Below, in pieces: positions 1 to 12,233 of a stretch of DNA of 64,000 nt. The number at the start of each line of letters is the position of its first letter. Position 1 is the stretch's first letter. The notes under the pieces were generated by a model, which saw only the letters and a list, made by a program, of their open reading frames with translations, was not told the DNA's origin and searched no databases. The translations under genes and the position numbers were made by a program. The stretch is taken from NCBI GenBank assembly GCA_009760855.2, contig WPIO01000109.1, positions 781,001 through 845,000 of the forward strand, read 5' to 3'. Source of the stretch: Cristatella mucedo. Taxonomy: Eukaryota > Bryozoa > Phylactolaemata > Cristatellidae.

Positions 1-1924
1 TCCTCATCTTCTACGTCTCCTCTTACAAGGCGATCAAAATAAAAAACACCCACGCACCCTTATGATAGTGTTACGCAAGCATGGCCTTATGAATATGCAA
101 AATTGGACTTGTTTACGATTTTTTATTTATAAACACAAAATTTAACCATAAAATATAAAATATGCGACCGTAGATAGTATGCTTTTCCCTTTCTAAAGGG
201 AAGCGAGCGGATATAAAGGAGCTGAGACTCATTTCACGAACACGGCACACATCACACAAGTTAAAAAATAAGCACGCTCACGCACGCACACGCACACGCA
301 CACGCACACGCACACACACCCCCACACATGCACACACAACACAAACACGCACAAACAGATACACGGCACTCACGGACAGTGGTAAAACTGTCATCGGCGG
401 ACGCAGTTTCCGCTGAACCTGCCTGGTTCCAATGCAAACAAGCGTAGGATCAATCGCGCGTCTGCGGCAGTGGACTCGAGATTTCTCCTGCCTTTCCTGT
501 ACTAGTAAACCAGAATAAAATCTAAAAGCAGCCAGCTCACAACGCTTTCGCTTCCTACTTTGATGCAGTGCAAATAGCGTCTTTTTCAAAGAACATTAAT
601 GCAACCAGGATGCCGTACAGTGTATGCAGGGGAACGCAAAGACAGACAGTCAGGGAGCTTGCAACGGGAAAAGAAGCAAAATGAAATTTTGGACAGCAGC
701 GAGAGAGTCTATGACGTGAGAAAAACGCGCCATAGACACCTGCGCGGGAGCTCAGCCTTCTCCTAAGCCCCCACATTATATAGTCTTAACTTTACTAGCG
801 GAATTTGCTGAAAATTATATTATTATATTTCCTTGGTTTCACTTTAATAAATTTAAGCAGGTCAGTCCGTGACTCTTTTGAATGCTAAGGCACGCTATAA
901 TGATAAATACTATTTAATAATTATAACATGAATAGTTATAATTATGAAGCACCGTGAGCTCACTCTTCACTACCCGGGTCGCGGGTTCGAGTCCTGCAGT
1001 GGGTGATCCTTTATTGACCAATGCAAGCGCTGGTGATGGCCACGAAGGCTTCACTACCGCTATACAAATGAGGCTGTTAAATAAGCTAAGTTTTTATTAA
1101 TGTGCCATTAGAGAGCTAAATTTATTTATAGAAAGTTACATAGGCTGAAAAAGAAAGCACACCGCCTGATAAGTAACAAGCAAACCATTTGCCAGCGAAT
1201 GGCATCATCTTGCCAATAAAATTTGGAAAAAGCTGCCAGGGCCAGTGAGTTAGAGAAGCAATTCAATTGGTCTAAAAAAATCATTCTCTATACAACATTA
1301 ATTTTTATTGGGCGCCTAGTCGATCGGTTCCGCTCATTCCTTGGAAACTCAACCTAGTAGTGTGGTAGTTGCATAGGCATTACTTACAAATTTAAGCTGT
1401 CGTCTGAGTGGCAAATGTAGTTCGATTAAATGCGGGCTGGTACCGCTTCTTTCCTCAACAGCTGGTGGGGGCATCCTCGAGAGGGGCCTGTGCACAGCTG
1501 TGGTCCGCTTCTAAAGAGGCCTTGACACAGGCCGATAACCCGCTGGTGAACAGATGGTGGATTCACCATGGGGGTCGGCCAAGGGACAGCCGAAGTCGAA
1601 GAGAGGAGACTCGAGTGTGAGAAGGGGAGAAGGCAGTCGTGCGTCTTGCGGCTCCGTGCCTTGAGCAATAAACCATTGGCGTTGTTCATCGGATGGCTCT
1701 CTAATGTAGGAACCGAACTACAGCAAATACAGACATAGTTGTGTATTTCTATTGAACTACTGTGGTTTCAGCCTCTAAATACTCGTTAGGACTAGCAGAG
1801 CGTGGCTTCAAGTTCAAAGAACTCGATAAGGAGAGAGAATATTGAACTCCGCAATGAGAGAGAAAATTGGTGACAGTATTAATTTGCCATTGATGCAGGC
1901 GCGCTCTAATTGTAGGGTTTCTAG
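1..1924. other. Non-coding stretch before first recognised exon
   Basis: No exon is supported here. It contains an alternating CACACG/CGCACA microsatellite (about 270-330), AT-rich sequence (780-960) and a tRNA-derived SINE (about 945-1090). Earlier exons of the region 1 gene, including a signal peptide, could be hidden here or lie upstream of the window, because the first recognised exon starts in phase 1 and has no start codon. Confidence 0.5.
945..1090 (+). repeat. tRNA-derived SINE, family A
   Basis: There is a pol III B-box-like GGGTTCGAGTCC at about 984, followed by the family body: a 'gatcctttattg' segment, a 'tgcaagcgctggtgatgg' segment, and the end 'tacaaatgaggctgtta'. The same modules recur at 36.6, 41.2, 41.8, 53.0, 55.6 and 62.9 kb, which marks a dispersed SINE and not a tRNA gene. 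Confidence 0.75.
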
Positions 1925-2089
1925 GTTGCTTCTCGATTGACGCAAATGATTCTTCGGTGTATGGCCTGCCGTACTTTAAGGACAGTCAGACACTTAACGC
2001 CTTCGGATGTTTGGAGTACTGCCGAGGTCTCTCGCAGACATACGCCGCCGTATCAGCCGACACCTGTCTCTGCCTCGACCAGCTCTACG
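1925..2089 (+). CDS. Modular receptor exon: WSC domain 1
   Basis: This exon encodes about 55 residues starting GCFSIDANDSSVYGLPYF and continuing FGCLEYCRGLSQTYAAVS then TCLCLDQLYG. The spacing Gly-Cys-Phe, then Cys-x3-Cys and a final Cys-Leu-Cys is the WSC pattern, a small Cys-rich module thought to bind carbohydrate and found in polycystin-1, kremen and fungal wall sensors. The acceptor is TTTCTAG and the donor is ACG|GTGTGT. The exon starts and ends in phase 1, like the second WSC exon at 13188-13364. The donor is only fair. The C-terminal third of a normal WSC domain is missing, so the domain may be short or split. Confidence 0.6.
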
Positions 2090-3028
2090 GTGTGTGCAGT
2101 CACGCATGCGCAAAAAAAGTGTTGGCCGAGGCTCGCGTCGAAGTGCCCACGCTGATGCCGTATTTTCTAGCAGCAGGCTGCGCGCCTGAATGTAGACGGT
2201 GCTGCTATTGTTCGATGGCTAAAAATCCGACGCACGCTTAAATGAGAGGCCCTGGATACGTCAAAGCGCTAATCTAAATATAGATTATGGGAACGAAGAA
2301 TTCCAAAAAGTAAGTCTAAGAAAACTCAATGGCCCGAAAGGCCTGTCGCGGTAGCAGAAGAGTAAAAAAGCCACGGTACAAAGCATCTGAGCGATGGAGA
2401 TTATCGAAGGACACCGTTAGTAAAAAGAACAAGTCCTGGCAGCCGTTGCTCACGTGAGCCAGAAGTTCAATCTGCTTAGGCGTGATAGGTATGGGGCAGG
2501 ATAGTCGGGTAGTTGGCGTAGGCAGCTTTATAGAAGCCGAAATTCGCAGAGGCCATGCACTGGCCTCAAGAAATGAGAAAACACGCTACTCGGTTGGCTG
2601 TCTTTACACTCAGCATCTCTAGAGTACAAAGAGCCTCAGTGGGTTTTGGCTTGCAGGACAACTCTGTGCGAGAGGTGAATAATGCACCAACGAATGTGGA
2701 CCGTCAAGCACTCACTGAATCTAATACCAAGCGCCGCAGAATAGCCAATGAGATGTAGATAGATGGTAATCTTCCAATCGGGCAGATTCTCACGTAGCGT
2801 TTAGTGATTGCTTGTATTCCAGCCACGGCTTGGGTATGCTCATGCATAGCCACGCCTGCACCTGAGCATTCGCCGGTCGCCACAGCAACCGTTATAGAGT
2901 TCCGCCTCGGTGCGGCCTTCGACTAGGAACCTGTTGGAAACATTTTATTTGGTGAGCCTGGTAGTAGCGTGTTAGACGTTATTGCGGATCGTGCATGTCT
3001 GCTTACCGTCCGTCCCTCTTCCTCCCTC

Positions 3029-3029
<1 letters not shown>

Positions 3030-3059
<30 letters not shown>

Positions 3060-3096
3060 CATATGTGTCTCTGTGTGTGTGTGTGTGTGTGTGTGT
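3030..3096. repeat. (TA)n/(GT)n microsatellite
   Basis: A CT run, then TA dinucleotides, then GT dinucleotides, within non-coding DNA. A second, longer TA/GT/TA cluster lies at 3895-4065. Confidence 0.9.
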
Positions 3097-3894
3097 CACT
3101 ATTTAATATTCATTTAAACCTATTTAGTGGCTGGACTGTTCGACCTACATACGCCCTTACGTCTTTGGCTGACTTAACTTCTTGCATCGACTAACTACAA
3201 TGTCTTTGTATAAGTTAGACCGAAATCTTCCAAACGACGCTCAATGCTCGGGGTCTGGTGGCCTTCGAGTGGCGGCGGATCGGCACCTCTGGCAACTCCC
3301 CCACCCCCAATCCCCCCCCCCCCCGCTCATCCAACCTTTACTATGCACGCTCTCAGACACGGGTCCCCGCGGTTGGCAGTCGGGACAGTCTCCTCGGGAC
3401 TCCCGCCCCCCCTCCCGATTTACCTTGGCTCACGCCGAACCCCACTTTAGCCCTCTGAACGGGAAAGCCAACACTAGCATTGTTAATAATGAGCCTCCAT
3501 TGGCAATAGCTGGTCGCAGCGTTCCCTGGACACTCCACTCCGACTTATTTTCTCACGCGCGTCGAGACTGTTACCTCAGTCCTTCATCCCTCAACCAGCG
3601 TTCTTCTCGTCGTACGCCATGGTTCTGTTCGAAGTCCGCCAGTTGTTCTTCTTTCGACTCCACGTGGCGTATCGAAAGCCGCCTATGATTTGAGCTAGTG
3701 ACAACTGTCCTGCGTAACACTCACTTACATTACATTACACTTAGTCTCTGTGGCTTTGTTCAGTTGCAGACGAAAGAGACACTACCTTACTGGCAGCTTC
3801 CTCCCTCCGTCTGCTATATCAAGACTCTATTTGAAATGGTCTCCCGCCTGATTTATTATGAATCGCTCTCGCGCCACTTGCTATTGGTCTCGTG

Positions 3895-3897
3895 GAC

Positions 3898-3934
<37 letters not shown>

Positions 3935-3954
3935 ATACATATACTATACACTAT

Positions 3955-3988
<34 letters not shown>

Positions 3989-4065
3989 ATATGTATATAC
4001 ATATACTATACACACTATATATCTATATACATATATAGTGTATAGTATATATATACATATAGCTC
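3895..4065. repeat. AT-rich compound microsatellite
   Basis: TA, then GT, then long TATA/TACATA arrays. Alternating purine-pyrimidine sequence of this kind explains the low-complexity Tyr/Ile translations in this interval. Confidence 0.9.
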
Positions 4066-5689
4066 AACGATATATAAAACGAGCTCACACCGGGGCCGGA
4101 GTAGTAAAACAGGGCCGACCAGGCGTTAGCCGCGTGCAATCTCTGGAGCAGAAGAGAGGTACGGAACGAACACGAGTGCGGATCGCGAGATCGGCCCACT
4201 GACCCCCGTGACCTCAGCCGATTTCGAAGACGCACGGCTGCGGCTGCGGCAGCGACGGCGGCGGCGGCGGTCTGGATAGAAGACGATGGCTGAAGCTTTC
4301 TTCTTAGGCTGCCCACAGCCGAAAGTGCACAGGCGGCTCCTCTCCACCTCCTAGCCGAGACCGTGGCTTACCGGCTTGACAGAATCCCGAATGCGCTCTC
4401 GGTCAGTTGCTGCGACGTCGGCTGCACTAGAAGACTGATTCTCGACTGATGGTGGCGCACGACCACTCGATCACACGCGACTGCCACACGCGCGGTTAGC
4501 AAGCCGCCAGGCTCGCTAAAAGCGGCTCAGCGAAACGACAGCTGGGCAGGCAAACGAGCACCAGCGATGGCCAGTGGGAGCTACACGCCCCCCTCTTTGA
4601 GGCGAGTAATTGCTACTGGCTGATTTGGCCCAGAGAGTGTGCACGGTTGCACTTTAGATAAGCATTGACGCCGGCAGTTTGCCAAAGCTGGGGAACTCAA
4701 GCGAAGGCAAGACAGACAGCGCCGAATAGGCGGATGAATGGTAGACATAGCTCAACCCAACGAATATCCGGAAATCTTGCCCTCATTTTGCTTCGGCCAG
4801 GAGTGTGTACTCAAGTGTGAGCATATCTGGCGATTAGCTTCTCTAGTGAGCAGCCGTTGGATTGGCCACTTTTTGGAGAATTGCGCTAAAATTCACTAGT
4901 CAAGCTGGCGGTCCCTCTATTTGCATACTTAAGAAAGAAGTAAGCGAGGCAATCAGCTCATGATCCTCGTCTGCTCAGTCTTCACATGCAAAGGCGTCAG
5001 TACGATGCCAAGGCCACTTGGCGCCGAGGTCAGCTCGGCGGCGACACGTCTCTGCAAATTTTTTCTTCAGGAGATAGCAAGCGAACACGCTTTCGTTTGA
5101 TTCAAGCTGACAGTGCACCGTAATTTGCTTACCTTGCGCTCTGGAATGTCTGCATTTGGTTATTGCTTTTGCACGGGCTGCTGCAGGTAGCCGGACAAAC
5201 CAAAGCGACTGCCTCGCACGCTGTCCCGAGCGGACGTCCCTTCGCGCGTGCACGTCGTCGTCGTCACTCTTCGCCGTGAGGCGAGTAGGTAAGGCTATTG
5301 TTTTAATGTAATAAGTTTATATAACATAGTGTTGTTATAATATAATATCGTTATAATATAAAATATAAAATAGGTCTTGTGAAAGGCAGCGTTTTGATTA
5401 ATCAGCGAGAGAGAACTCTAGCAGATTCCATCCGGCGACCGCTGCCGCCCGAAGGTGTGCGGCTGCAATGGCTTTTTCCAATTGCGGCAACGCCGCCTCT
5501 AAAACCTCTAGGGACTTTCCAGTCAACTAGGCATCGCTCTGGTTCACTTGTTCCCATATGTTTCACAGGCTCTGTGATATAAACTCCGGTCGGAAAACTG
5601 ATTGCATGTCTCTCAAGTAAGAATCTTGCAGCACTGGGCATCATGCACGATGCTTACCTTACACTAAATGACCGCATCAGACCTTTCAC

Positions 5690-6520
5690 TAAATGACCAC
5701 ATCCGCTTCAGTCAAGTCTGTCTACTTTAACTTTAGTTTAACGTTCACAACCAGCTCTGCCAGCACATGTCAGGTTGAATCTCCACGCAATCTAGGTGTC
5801 CTGTTCCAAAGTGACCTTTCATTAGACGGCCACATCAGCTCCACAGGCAAGTCTGCCTCCTTTCAGCTATATAACATTGGTAAAATTCATGCTTGCTTAG
5901 ACAGGGATACCAAATCTAAATTGGTCCATGCATTTGTGACATACAGTTTGATTTCTGTAACTCACCAGTTGCTGGGCTAATAGCTGTGCAAATCAGGCGC
6001 TTACATCTGGTGCAAGACTCTGCAGCTAGGCTTGTCTTTTGTGAGCGTCGCAGTTGCCACATCACACCACTTCTCACCAACCTTCACTGGCTCCCAGTCA
6101 AGCAACGCATCGACTTAAAGGTTTTGTCACTCACGTTTAGGTCACTTCATTCTTTGGCTTTAGCCTACATATCAGATCTTCTCCCCCACCAGGCTAAGCG
6201 TCGTACCACCCGCTTTTAGGAATCTAATTGCTTACCCATACCTCGTACAAATCTCACACCTTTGAAGACCACGCCTTTAGTTCGTATGCTCCGAAAACCT
6301 GAAACTCACTCCCGACTGGCGTTCGGGCATACCGTGACGTGACGGAATTTAAAAAAAGCTTTAAAAATGCTTGTGTATTACAATATTCAGTGGGTCCTTG
6401 GAATTCGTCCTTTGTGCGCTTTTGCACGATGACACCATGCCTGCTGCCACTAACCATATCCACATCTTGACGATGCGCATGTCACATATAACAATGTTAT
6501 GATTGATGACATTTCGCATG
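5690..6520 (+). mobile_element. CR1/L2-like LINE 3' fragment, RT C-terminus, broken
   Basis: The translation carries the C-terminal reverse transcriptase region of the main LINE family: NLGVLFQSDLSLDGHI, KLVHAFVTYS, LQDSAARLVF-like and LHWLPVKQRIDLKVLSL. It is interrupted near 5977-5985, where the reading changes frame, and again near 6217. The 3' flank has the family's non-coding words 'ctgctgccactaaccatat'. It is a 5'-truncated, dead copy. Confidence 0.8.
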
Positions 6521-6954
6521 TTATCACGAATCACTTGGTCCTGCTTTCTTTACAGCAAAGTGCCTAGAATAAGATCAAGTTATCCAACGGGGCTGTTCAA
6601 ATGAATAATAATATTATTAGATCAGCTCCGATCTCCTCATAGTCTGTCTCAGTTGCGACTCAGAAGTCACTGGTCTTCAGCATTCAGCAAAACGAAACCT
6701 CTTTGTTGCGAGCTCTGGTACACAGAAAGCCTTTCTAAGAGAATATCCCTCGTAAATTCTATTTACTTGGTTGTTGCAATGTGCATTATGGAGCCAAGCG
6801 AGACAGGAAACCGATGGCGGTAACCTGGGTTACCAAATTTCCGAAAGTAGAATCCTAATTAATTATTTATTTTGCGGATAAATGATCTAAAAAATATAGC
6901 CTTTCAAAGTCGAAAGCGCCGTTGACCTGATTCAGGAGCAGCACCGTCGAAATC

Positions 6955-7551
6955 ATGTCAAAGCAATCTGAAGACATATGTGCGCAAGAGCACTATGAAA
7001 GGATGCACGCTATGGTTGGCTATAATGACGATATACAAGATTTTAGCAATATTGTTCTTAAAAACGCAATGGAACTGGTGTGCAAGTGGTTGGGAACATT
7101 TCCCGGGAACTTCATTGCCACCCGCTCGTCTGAAAAGATTATGCAAGCGGTCCGGAAGTGCGGCGCCAGTGCTCGCTCCTGAGTAGCAATCACGATCGAT
7201 GAAAGGCGTATCGATAAGCGTAAGGTATCGCGTAAGGTCGATGCTCTGAAACTGGAGCGAAAACCTGTAGAGTTGACAGCCAAGAAGCTGCGTTCTTTGT
7301 CAAAGAAGTACATGTCGATTTCTGTCCAAGATCTGAAGTATTATTTTTCTGTACCGAATCTTGTCTCTGATATTGAGGACGAAGATCCTGACAATATTGG
7401 CGCTCCGTTGGCGGCGGCATCCGATATTTCGCAGACTCGTGGCAGGAAAAAAGAGCGTCAGCGCGGAAGGCTGCTCCGGGCGGGCAGATACGCTCTGTGG
7501 GGCGCCCAAAGAAGGCACCAGCTTTTGTCACAAATCAGCCATCAATCTTGA
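6955..7551 (+). pseudogene. Unrecognised ORF with one in-frame stop
   Basis: One frame stays open for about 199 codons apart from a single TGA at 7180-7182. The first part starts MSKQSEDICAQEHYERMH and contains KWLGTFPGNFIATRSSEK. After the stop comes AITIDERRIDKRKVSRK and the acidic patch DIEDEDPDN. The charged composition differs from the repeats around it and looks like a former intracellular protein or a transposon accessory protein. Just upstream, another frame reads VDLIQEQHRRNHVKAI, hinting at a frameshift near 6950. A LINE 3' end follows closely (7610), so a mobile-element origin is possible. I do not recognise the family. Confidence 0.4.
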
Positions 7552-7609
7552 GCTATTTCTCGAATAAATAGGCTCAATATCCTTGATCGAGCCCAGGATC
7601 CTTATAATA

Positions 7610-7760
7610 TTATTGCACTTGATAAAGCGCCCTCAGAGAACTTAATCTCTTTCTAGGCGCTTTACATTTGCTGCAAAGTGATACGCAATAGAATAGTAAG
7701 TAAAATCATGCTTGAAAAACAAAAAAAATGAATAACATGGTTAGGGGTTGCCCTGAATCT
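7610..7760 (-). repeat. LINE 3' end with conserved hairpin
   Basis: Minus-strand copy of the LINE 3' end: tail, hairpin arms (GATAAAGCGCCC and GGCGCTTTACAT on the + strand) and the flank 'gaataacatggttagggg'. Confidence 0.8.
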
Positions 7761-8141
7761 GGTCAGCCGCTGCGCACTCCAACACAAATCCTCATTTTCG
7801 AAATCGCTGCCTTTCTGTGACGAATAGAACTTGACGAGCCCGATATTTTTGAGCCTATTTCCGTATACTTTGGGCCAATACTCAAGTAGTTCTCACAGTC
7901 CGCGGGCACCTGGGTTACCATGGTAACCCGGGTTAACGCCATCGGGCTTACATGATGGCTACGTGGTTTGACTCAGTTTCGCTTGCTGTAGCCCCAGTAT
8001 GACCACGTGACCGCTGCGGTACTGAGCTTAGAACTGTACGCCGGGCGCTATCTGGTGGCATGCATAGAAGTAATGGCTTAAAGTCAAATTGTGAACGCAG
8101 ACGGGCGTCCCCAGCTTTGTATCTTCTGCGCCGGGTCGCAG

Positions 8142-8300
8142 AGACACTGCAGACGACTCAGACCGATGCCGATTACGTTTTAGCCGACTACGATGTCGTG
8201 GCCACTTCGTGCGATCAGCTGTGGAAAAATGGCGCCTACCAACCTTCCTGGTACAAAATATCAGTCGGCGGCACGATTATCACTATAAGATGCATCTCCG
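8142..8300 (+). CDS. Modular receptor exon: short Cys-containing segment
   Basis: Predicted exon, phase 1 at both ends, which fits directly between the WSC exon and the discoidin exon. It reads TLQTTQTDADYVLADYDVV, then TSCDQLWKNGAYQPSWYKI and GGTIITIRCIS. The Cys-x(7-9)-Gly-x(4-6)-Trp-Tyr-x-Ile pattern resembles the start of fibrinogen-related or GON-type domains, but only about 50 residues are present, so this is weak. The acceptor is GGGTCGCAG and the donor is CCG|GTATTC, both mediocre. It could be a chance open frame. Confidence 0.4.
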
Positions 8301-9514
8301 GTATTCTTCAGATCAGGCAATTGAATTAAATGCTACGACGCATAGAGCATTTTTCGGCTTCGCCCGGCGCGCCCCCAGTGATTTTAAGCAGAAGCGTAGC
8401 AGTGATCGCTCAGCAACGCTTACCGTCTTCAGCTGTGCTGCTTCACAGAGTATACCACGTACCCTTTCTCGTCGCCATTAGCACTACCCCAGAGCCGTGT
8501 ACACTTGGCCGAGAGGGAAGCCGGGAGGCGCTGGCGCTGAGCCACCGGTCGCGTGCACATCCTTGGCACCGAGTATTGCATAGTCGATTCAAAGCGTAGT
8601 CTTTTGGCAGGCACCATGGGTCCACTAAAAAAATAGAAGTCCTAAGAAACAACATTAAAACGATTCAAACTCTTCGGATTCAACTTTTTTTAGAGATTTA
8701 AAAATAGAGATTACTATCAAATAGAAATTTAACTATGCCAAACAGTGTCGACTCCGGTGAAACTTCCATACGAATAAATTTAGCTGTCAGCCATAACGTA
8801 AGGGACCCGATTCTTCTGAGGAGCATTTTTGTGCTGATTAGTAAATATCTGAATCAAATATTTGTTGCTGTAATAAGCATTTTTACATTGCTCTAAATGA
8901 GGATTATTTTTGTTTCTTGTTTGTCTCTTTATCTTTAATCGTGGCTTCGAGCACTCCGGCACTGAAAATGCTCGTTGACGTAACTTATTTTTTAATTAGT
9001 TATGCAAATTTGTACGGCATAACAGGAACCTAAATTTATTTTTAGGAAATTTTTTACTGTATTCAACAATGACGAACCAACCTTAAGATTCCTAGGCTAG
9101 CTTCAAGATCACTTCACTTGCTAGCACCAGCCTATTGGACTCCATACTCCGCCAGTCACGTGTTCTCTCGCACCAAGCGCTCCCCGTAATACAGTCGCCG
9201 GTCTCACCGTCCTTGGCACTAAGATGAAATCTTTTGATGATCAAAAACTTTAGCTCGCCTGCACAGAAAGTCTGGAGTTACGGCTTCCTACTAAGGGCAC
9301 AACATAAAATTACCTCACGTCAGATCGCATCTGTTTGCTCATCTTTTCTTTGACTAGCGTCTTTTTTTTCTTTGCTGCTTTACGTGCTTACCTCTATTTT
9401 CTGTACGTGCTTACCTCTGCATGATTTAAGTCCACGATGCTAGCTAAAGATGCTACTTGCCTGTGGCAACGAGACTCTTTACGTTTGCTTTAGCTAGCTA
9501 GCATAGACACGATC

Positions 9515-9695
9515 CACATTTGCATGCTGACCCTGTGCATGTCACCCCTAACCATGTTATTCATTTTGTTTGTTTATCAAGCATGATTTTACTCACTATT
9601 CAATTGCATTTCCTTTTGAAGCAAATGTAAAGCGCCTAGAGAGAGATTAGGTTCACTGAGGGCGCTTTATCAAGTGCATTATTATTATTATTATT
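9515..9695 (+). repeat. LINE 3' end with hairpin and ATT tail
   Basis: Starts 'tttgcatgctgaccctgtgc', runs into 'aaagcgcctagagagag' and 'gagggcgctttatcaag', and ends in ATT repeats. Confidence 0.8.
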
Positions 9696-9764
9696 AGCTT
9701 GCGTTTCCTTGATACGGAGTAGCTTGATCTTGTTTACATACACCTTTTACGTACCTCACATCTT

Positions 9765-10140
9765 TTGCGGAGACCGTGCCTTTAGTTCGTATGCTCCTAA
9801 AGCCTGGAGCTCACTGCCGATTTCCATCACGACATCCCATGACTTGATCACATTTATTTAAATAAAAACGCATCTATTTGTCACGGCATATCGTGGGTCC
9901 ATGCGAATCGTCCAATACGCGCTTATGCATGCTGCCACTATGCACGCTGCCACTAACCATACTTGCAATGGACCCTGTGCAAGTCACTTCTAACCATATT
10001 ATTCTTGTTATTTCTTGATCATTCTACCACTATCCATTCGATCGCGCTTCCTTTGCAGCAAATGTAAAGGGCCTCGAAAGACAGATTGAGTCCACCGAGG
10101 ACGCTATATCAAATGTAGTGCTACTATTGTTATTACTGTT
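9765..10140 (+). mobile_element. LINE 3' fragment
   Basis: Encodes the last RT-region residues (AFSSYAPKAWSSLPIS-like reading), then the 3' non-coding words and a diverged hairpin at about 10062-10115, followed by a short T/A-rich tail. Confidence 0.75.
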
Positions 10141-11274
10141 ATTAATATAGAGAGTATGCCACAAACCATTGAGCATGTGTTCTCTTGCAGGGAGCAGTAA
10201 AGCGTCTCGACTGAGATTGAGTCCTCTTACGGCGCTATATATTTACTATTATTTATAGTATACAAAGTTACGACTAGTCGCTCATTCAAAAAACAGGTAA
10301 CAGAGTTAGCGTAGAATGTATTACAGTAAATGAACGCTGTAGCGGAATTCTGTATGAATTGTAGGAGCAGCGGCTCACTCGAAAGCACCATGGCTAGCGT
10401 TGGCCCATGCAGGTGCTTCCTCTTTAACTACAAAAAAATCTACAACAAATTTGGTGCGAGTATAGAGAGTTTTCTATGCCTAAGCGGCTTTCTAAGCGGA
10501 TACATGCCACCTAAGCTGTGCAGGTAGACTCACTACTACATACCGTGCGATAAAAGAAATGGTGAGCCGCAGTTGTAGTCAGAAAAGTCAGCTGTAGTCA
10601 GGAAGTCGAGCGACGTGAGGGAAGATATTGTCGTGGCGCAGGAACCATGGGAGAGCGGGTTCCAAAGTCTAGATCATGAACTGGACTTGTTTTGTCTGTC
10701 GACAGAAATCTTTAGGCGACAGACAAAGCTACAGCTAACAGTCAAAGAAGCTAAAAATAGTTGCTATAACGCACCTGTTGCATCCGCAGCTTGCTTGGTC
10801 GGTGAGGACTGTCCTTTGGATACTTTCGACGGAGCCTTCGAGTGTACGCGTAATTAATAAACATTTGATATTATCCGTATCCAGCATATTTAAAGTGTAC
10901 TGAAAGAGATTTTAACTCTTGTAGTGTCAAAAGAAGTAATTATTATTTGAATAATTAAGACAGAGCCGCAGCTGAGGATGCTCCCATCACACCGAGAAAA
11001 TGGACAGCATTTTTTTGAATACCGCGAATGGCTCACGGATGCAATCGCAATCTAGCTGCGTCATTCTGTCGCTAGCTCACGATTTTCGGTTTACACTCAA
11101 GTCCTCACTGCTGGCATCGCATGCAGACATTTAGCCCGCCGGCCTAATTAACGCCCGACATGCTCTCGTCTCGGCAGCACGCCGCCTAATTGCGACATGA
11201 TGTAATTTACAAACTCGCAATCCAGACTGCGCTCTTAAAATCGAGTCCTTACTAGCACTCCGCACTAGCCACAC

Positions 11275-11445
11275 CGAGACGCTGAGCCGATTTGGCCCAG
11301 TGGTCAGTCGAAGTGCTCGCCGCTGCCGCCCCCCCACCATACCGAGGTCTAGCCGAGGTCACGGGCTCGAGTATCGTGGCGCACGCACAGAGCGTGAATA
11401 GAGATTAAGTTCTCTAAAGGCGCTCTGCAAAATGAATCCCTTATA
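11275..11445 (+). repeat. tRNA-derived SINE, family B, with LINE-type tail
   Basis: The head 'gagccgatttggcccagtgg' resembles a pol III A box region, and 'cacgggctcgagt' the B box. It then joins 'agagattaagttctcta' and 'aggcgctctgc', which is the 3' hairpin of the local LINE family. The same composite occurs on the minus strand at 42430-42550 and 55300-55440. Confidence 0.65.
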
Positions 11446-11677
11446 TGTAAGGCTATGAGGCCACTTTCGCCCAGCCTAACTTACTTTCAGCTAATTATAG
11501 GGTCCCCCGCAGAGCGGGAAGCTTTTAGGGGTCACCCCTTTCTCTCTCAGCAGCAGCACCACTCTCTCACAGCAAATTTGGCGCGGACGACAGCTTTCGG
11601 CCAGCCCAGGCTCAGCCGCCACCGCCGCCACCGCCGCCGCGCATTGACGCGCGCGTCGTCAATGCCGCTCTTTGCAG

Positions 11678-11878
11678 AAGCCCCCACGGCGGCGTCCGCC
11701 CACAACATTCTCTCTAACGACACCGCCTTGCTGTCCTCGGCCGATAGCCCGTACGGCATGGACGCTCTGCTGCTCGCCGGAAGCGGATTGCTATTCAGCA
11801 GCTCGCACATGCACAATCCGGCCGTCGTCGAGGTTTACTTTAGGAAGCCCTACTTGATTTACGCGATAGCCGTTTTAG
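11678..11878 (+). CDS. Modular receptor exon: F5/8 type C domain 1, part 1
   Basis: Phase 1 to phase 1 exon with acceptor CTCTTTGCAG and donor G|GTGAGC. It includes AHNILSNDTALL, SPYGMDALLLAG and VVEVYFRKPYLIYAIAVLG. The last piece is the discoidin strand motif 'W-hydrophobic-V-D-L-G-x-P-Y-hydrophobic' followed by the variable loop (here VEVYFRKPYLI). Discoidin domains bind phospholipid, glycan or protein partners outside the cell. The usual leading Cys is not visible in this exon. Confidence 0.65.
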
Positions 11879-12061
11879 GTGAGCCCGCCGGGCGCGCGCG
11901 CGCGCCGCCGCGGCGCTTGGCTCGGCAGTCGGAGCCACCGCTCGTGCGCTATGTCGCGCTGGCGCTAAGCCGCCGCCGCCGCAGCTCGCGCGAGCTCGCG
12001 CGCGCTGCAACGGCGAGGACTGCCTGGCGAGGACCGCTGCAGCGCGCGAGAGTGAAGACCA

Positions 12062-12175
12062 GTGAAGGCCGTTTTAGCAAGTGAAGGCCGTTTTAGCAAG
12101 TGAAGGCCGTTTTAGCAAGTGAAGGCCGTTTAAGCAAGTGAAGGCCGTTTTAGCAAGTGAAGGCCGTTTTAGCAA
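12062..12175. repeat. Minisatellite, 19-bp unit x 6
   Basis: Six head-to-tail copies of GTGAAGGCCGTTTTAGCAA starting at 12062, 12081, 12100, 12119, 12138 and 12157, nearly identical (one T-to-A change in the fourth). It lies within the intron between the first two discoidin exons. Confidence 0.95.
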
Positions 12176-12233
12176 GCGCTCGCGATGCTCGGCGGCGGCC
12201 GGTCACGGCGCTCTGAACAGTTCGAGATCGGCA

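Larger units (their letters stand above)
2090..8141. other. Long intron with repeats
   Basis: This is the gap between two phase-1 exons of the receptor gene. It holds TA/GT microsatellites (3030-3100 and 3895-4065), a GC-rich block at 3240-3690 with C runs and no supported exon, a LINE fragment (5690-6520), a decayed ORF (6955-7551) and a LINE 3' end (7610-7760). I found no phase-compatible exon that I could defend. Confidence 0.5.
8301..11677. other. Intron with LINE ends and a SINE
   Basis: Mostly AT-rich sequence with LINE 3' ends at 9515-9695 and 9765-10130 and a SINE at 11275-11445. An 80-codon ORF at 10615-10857 (MREDIVVAQEPWESGFQ..., Cys-rich C-terminus ending DTFDGAFECTRN) is followed at once by AATAAA. 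It might be a terminal exon or an isolated ORF, and I cannot support either. Confidence 0.4.

Noticed and set aside
4023-4347. Arg/Ala-rich frames
   Set aside because: Translations of a short GCG/GGC run beside an AT microsatellite.
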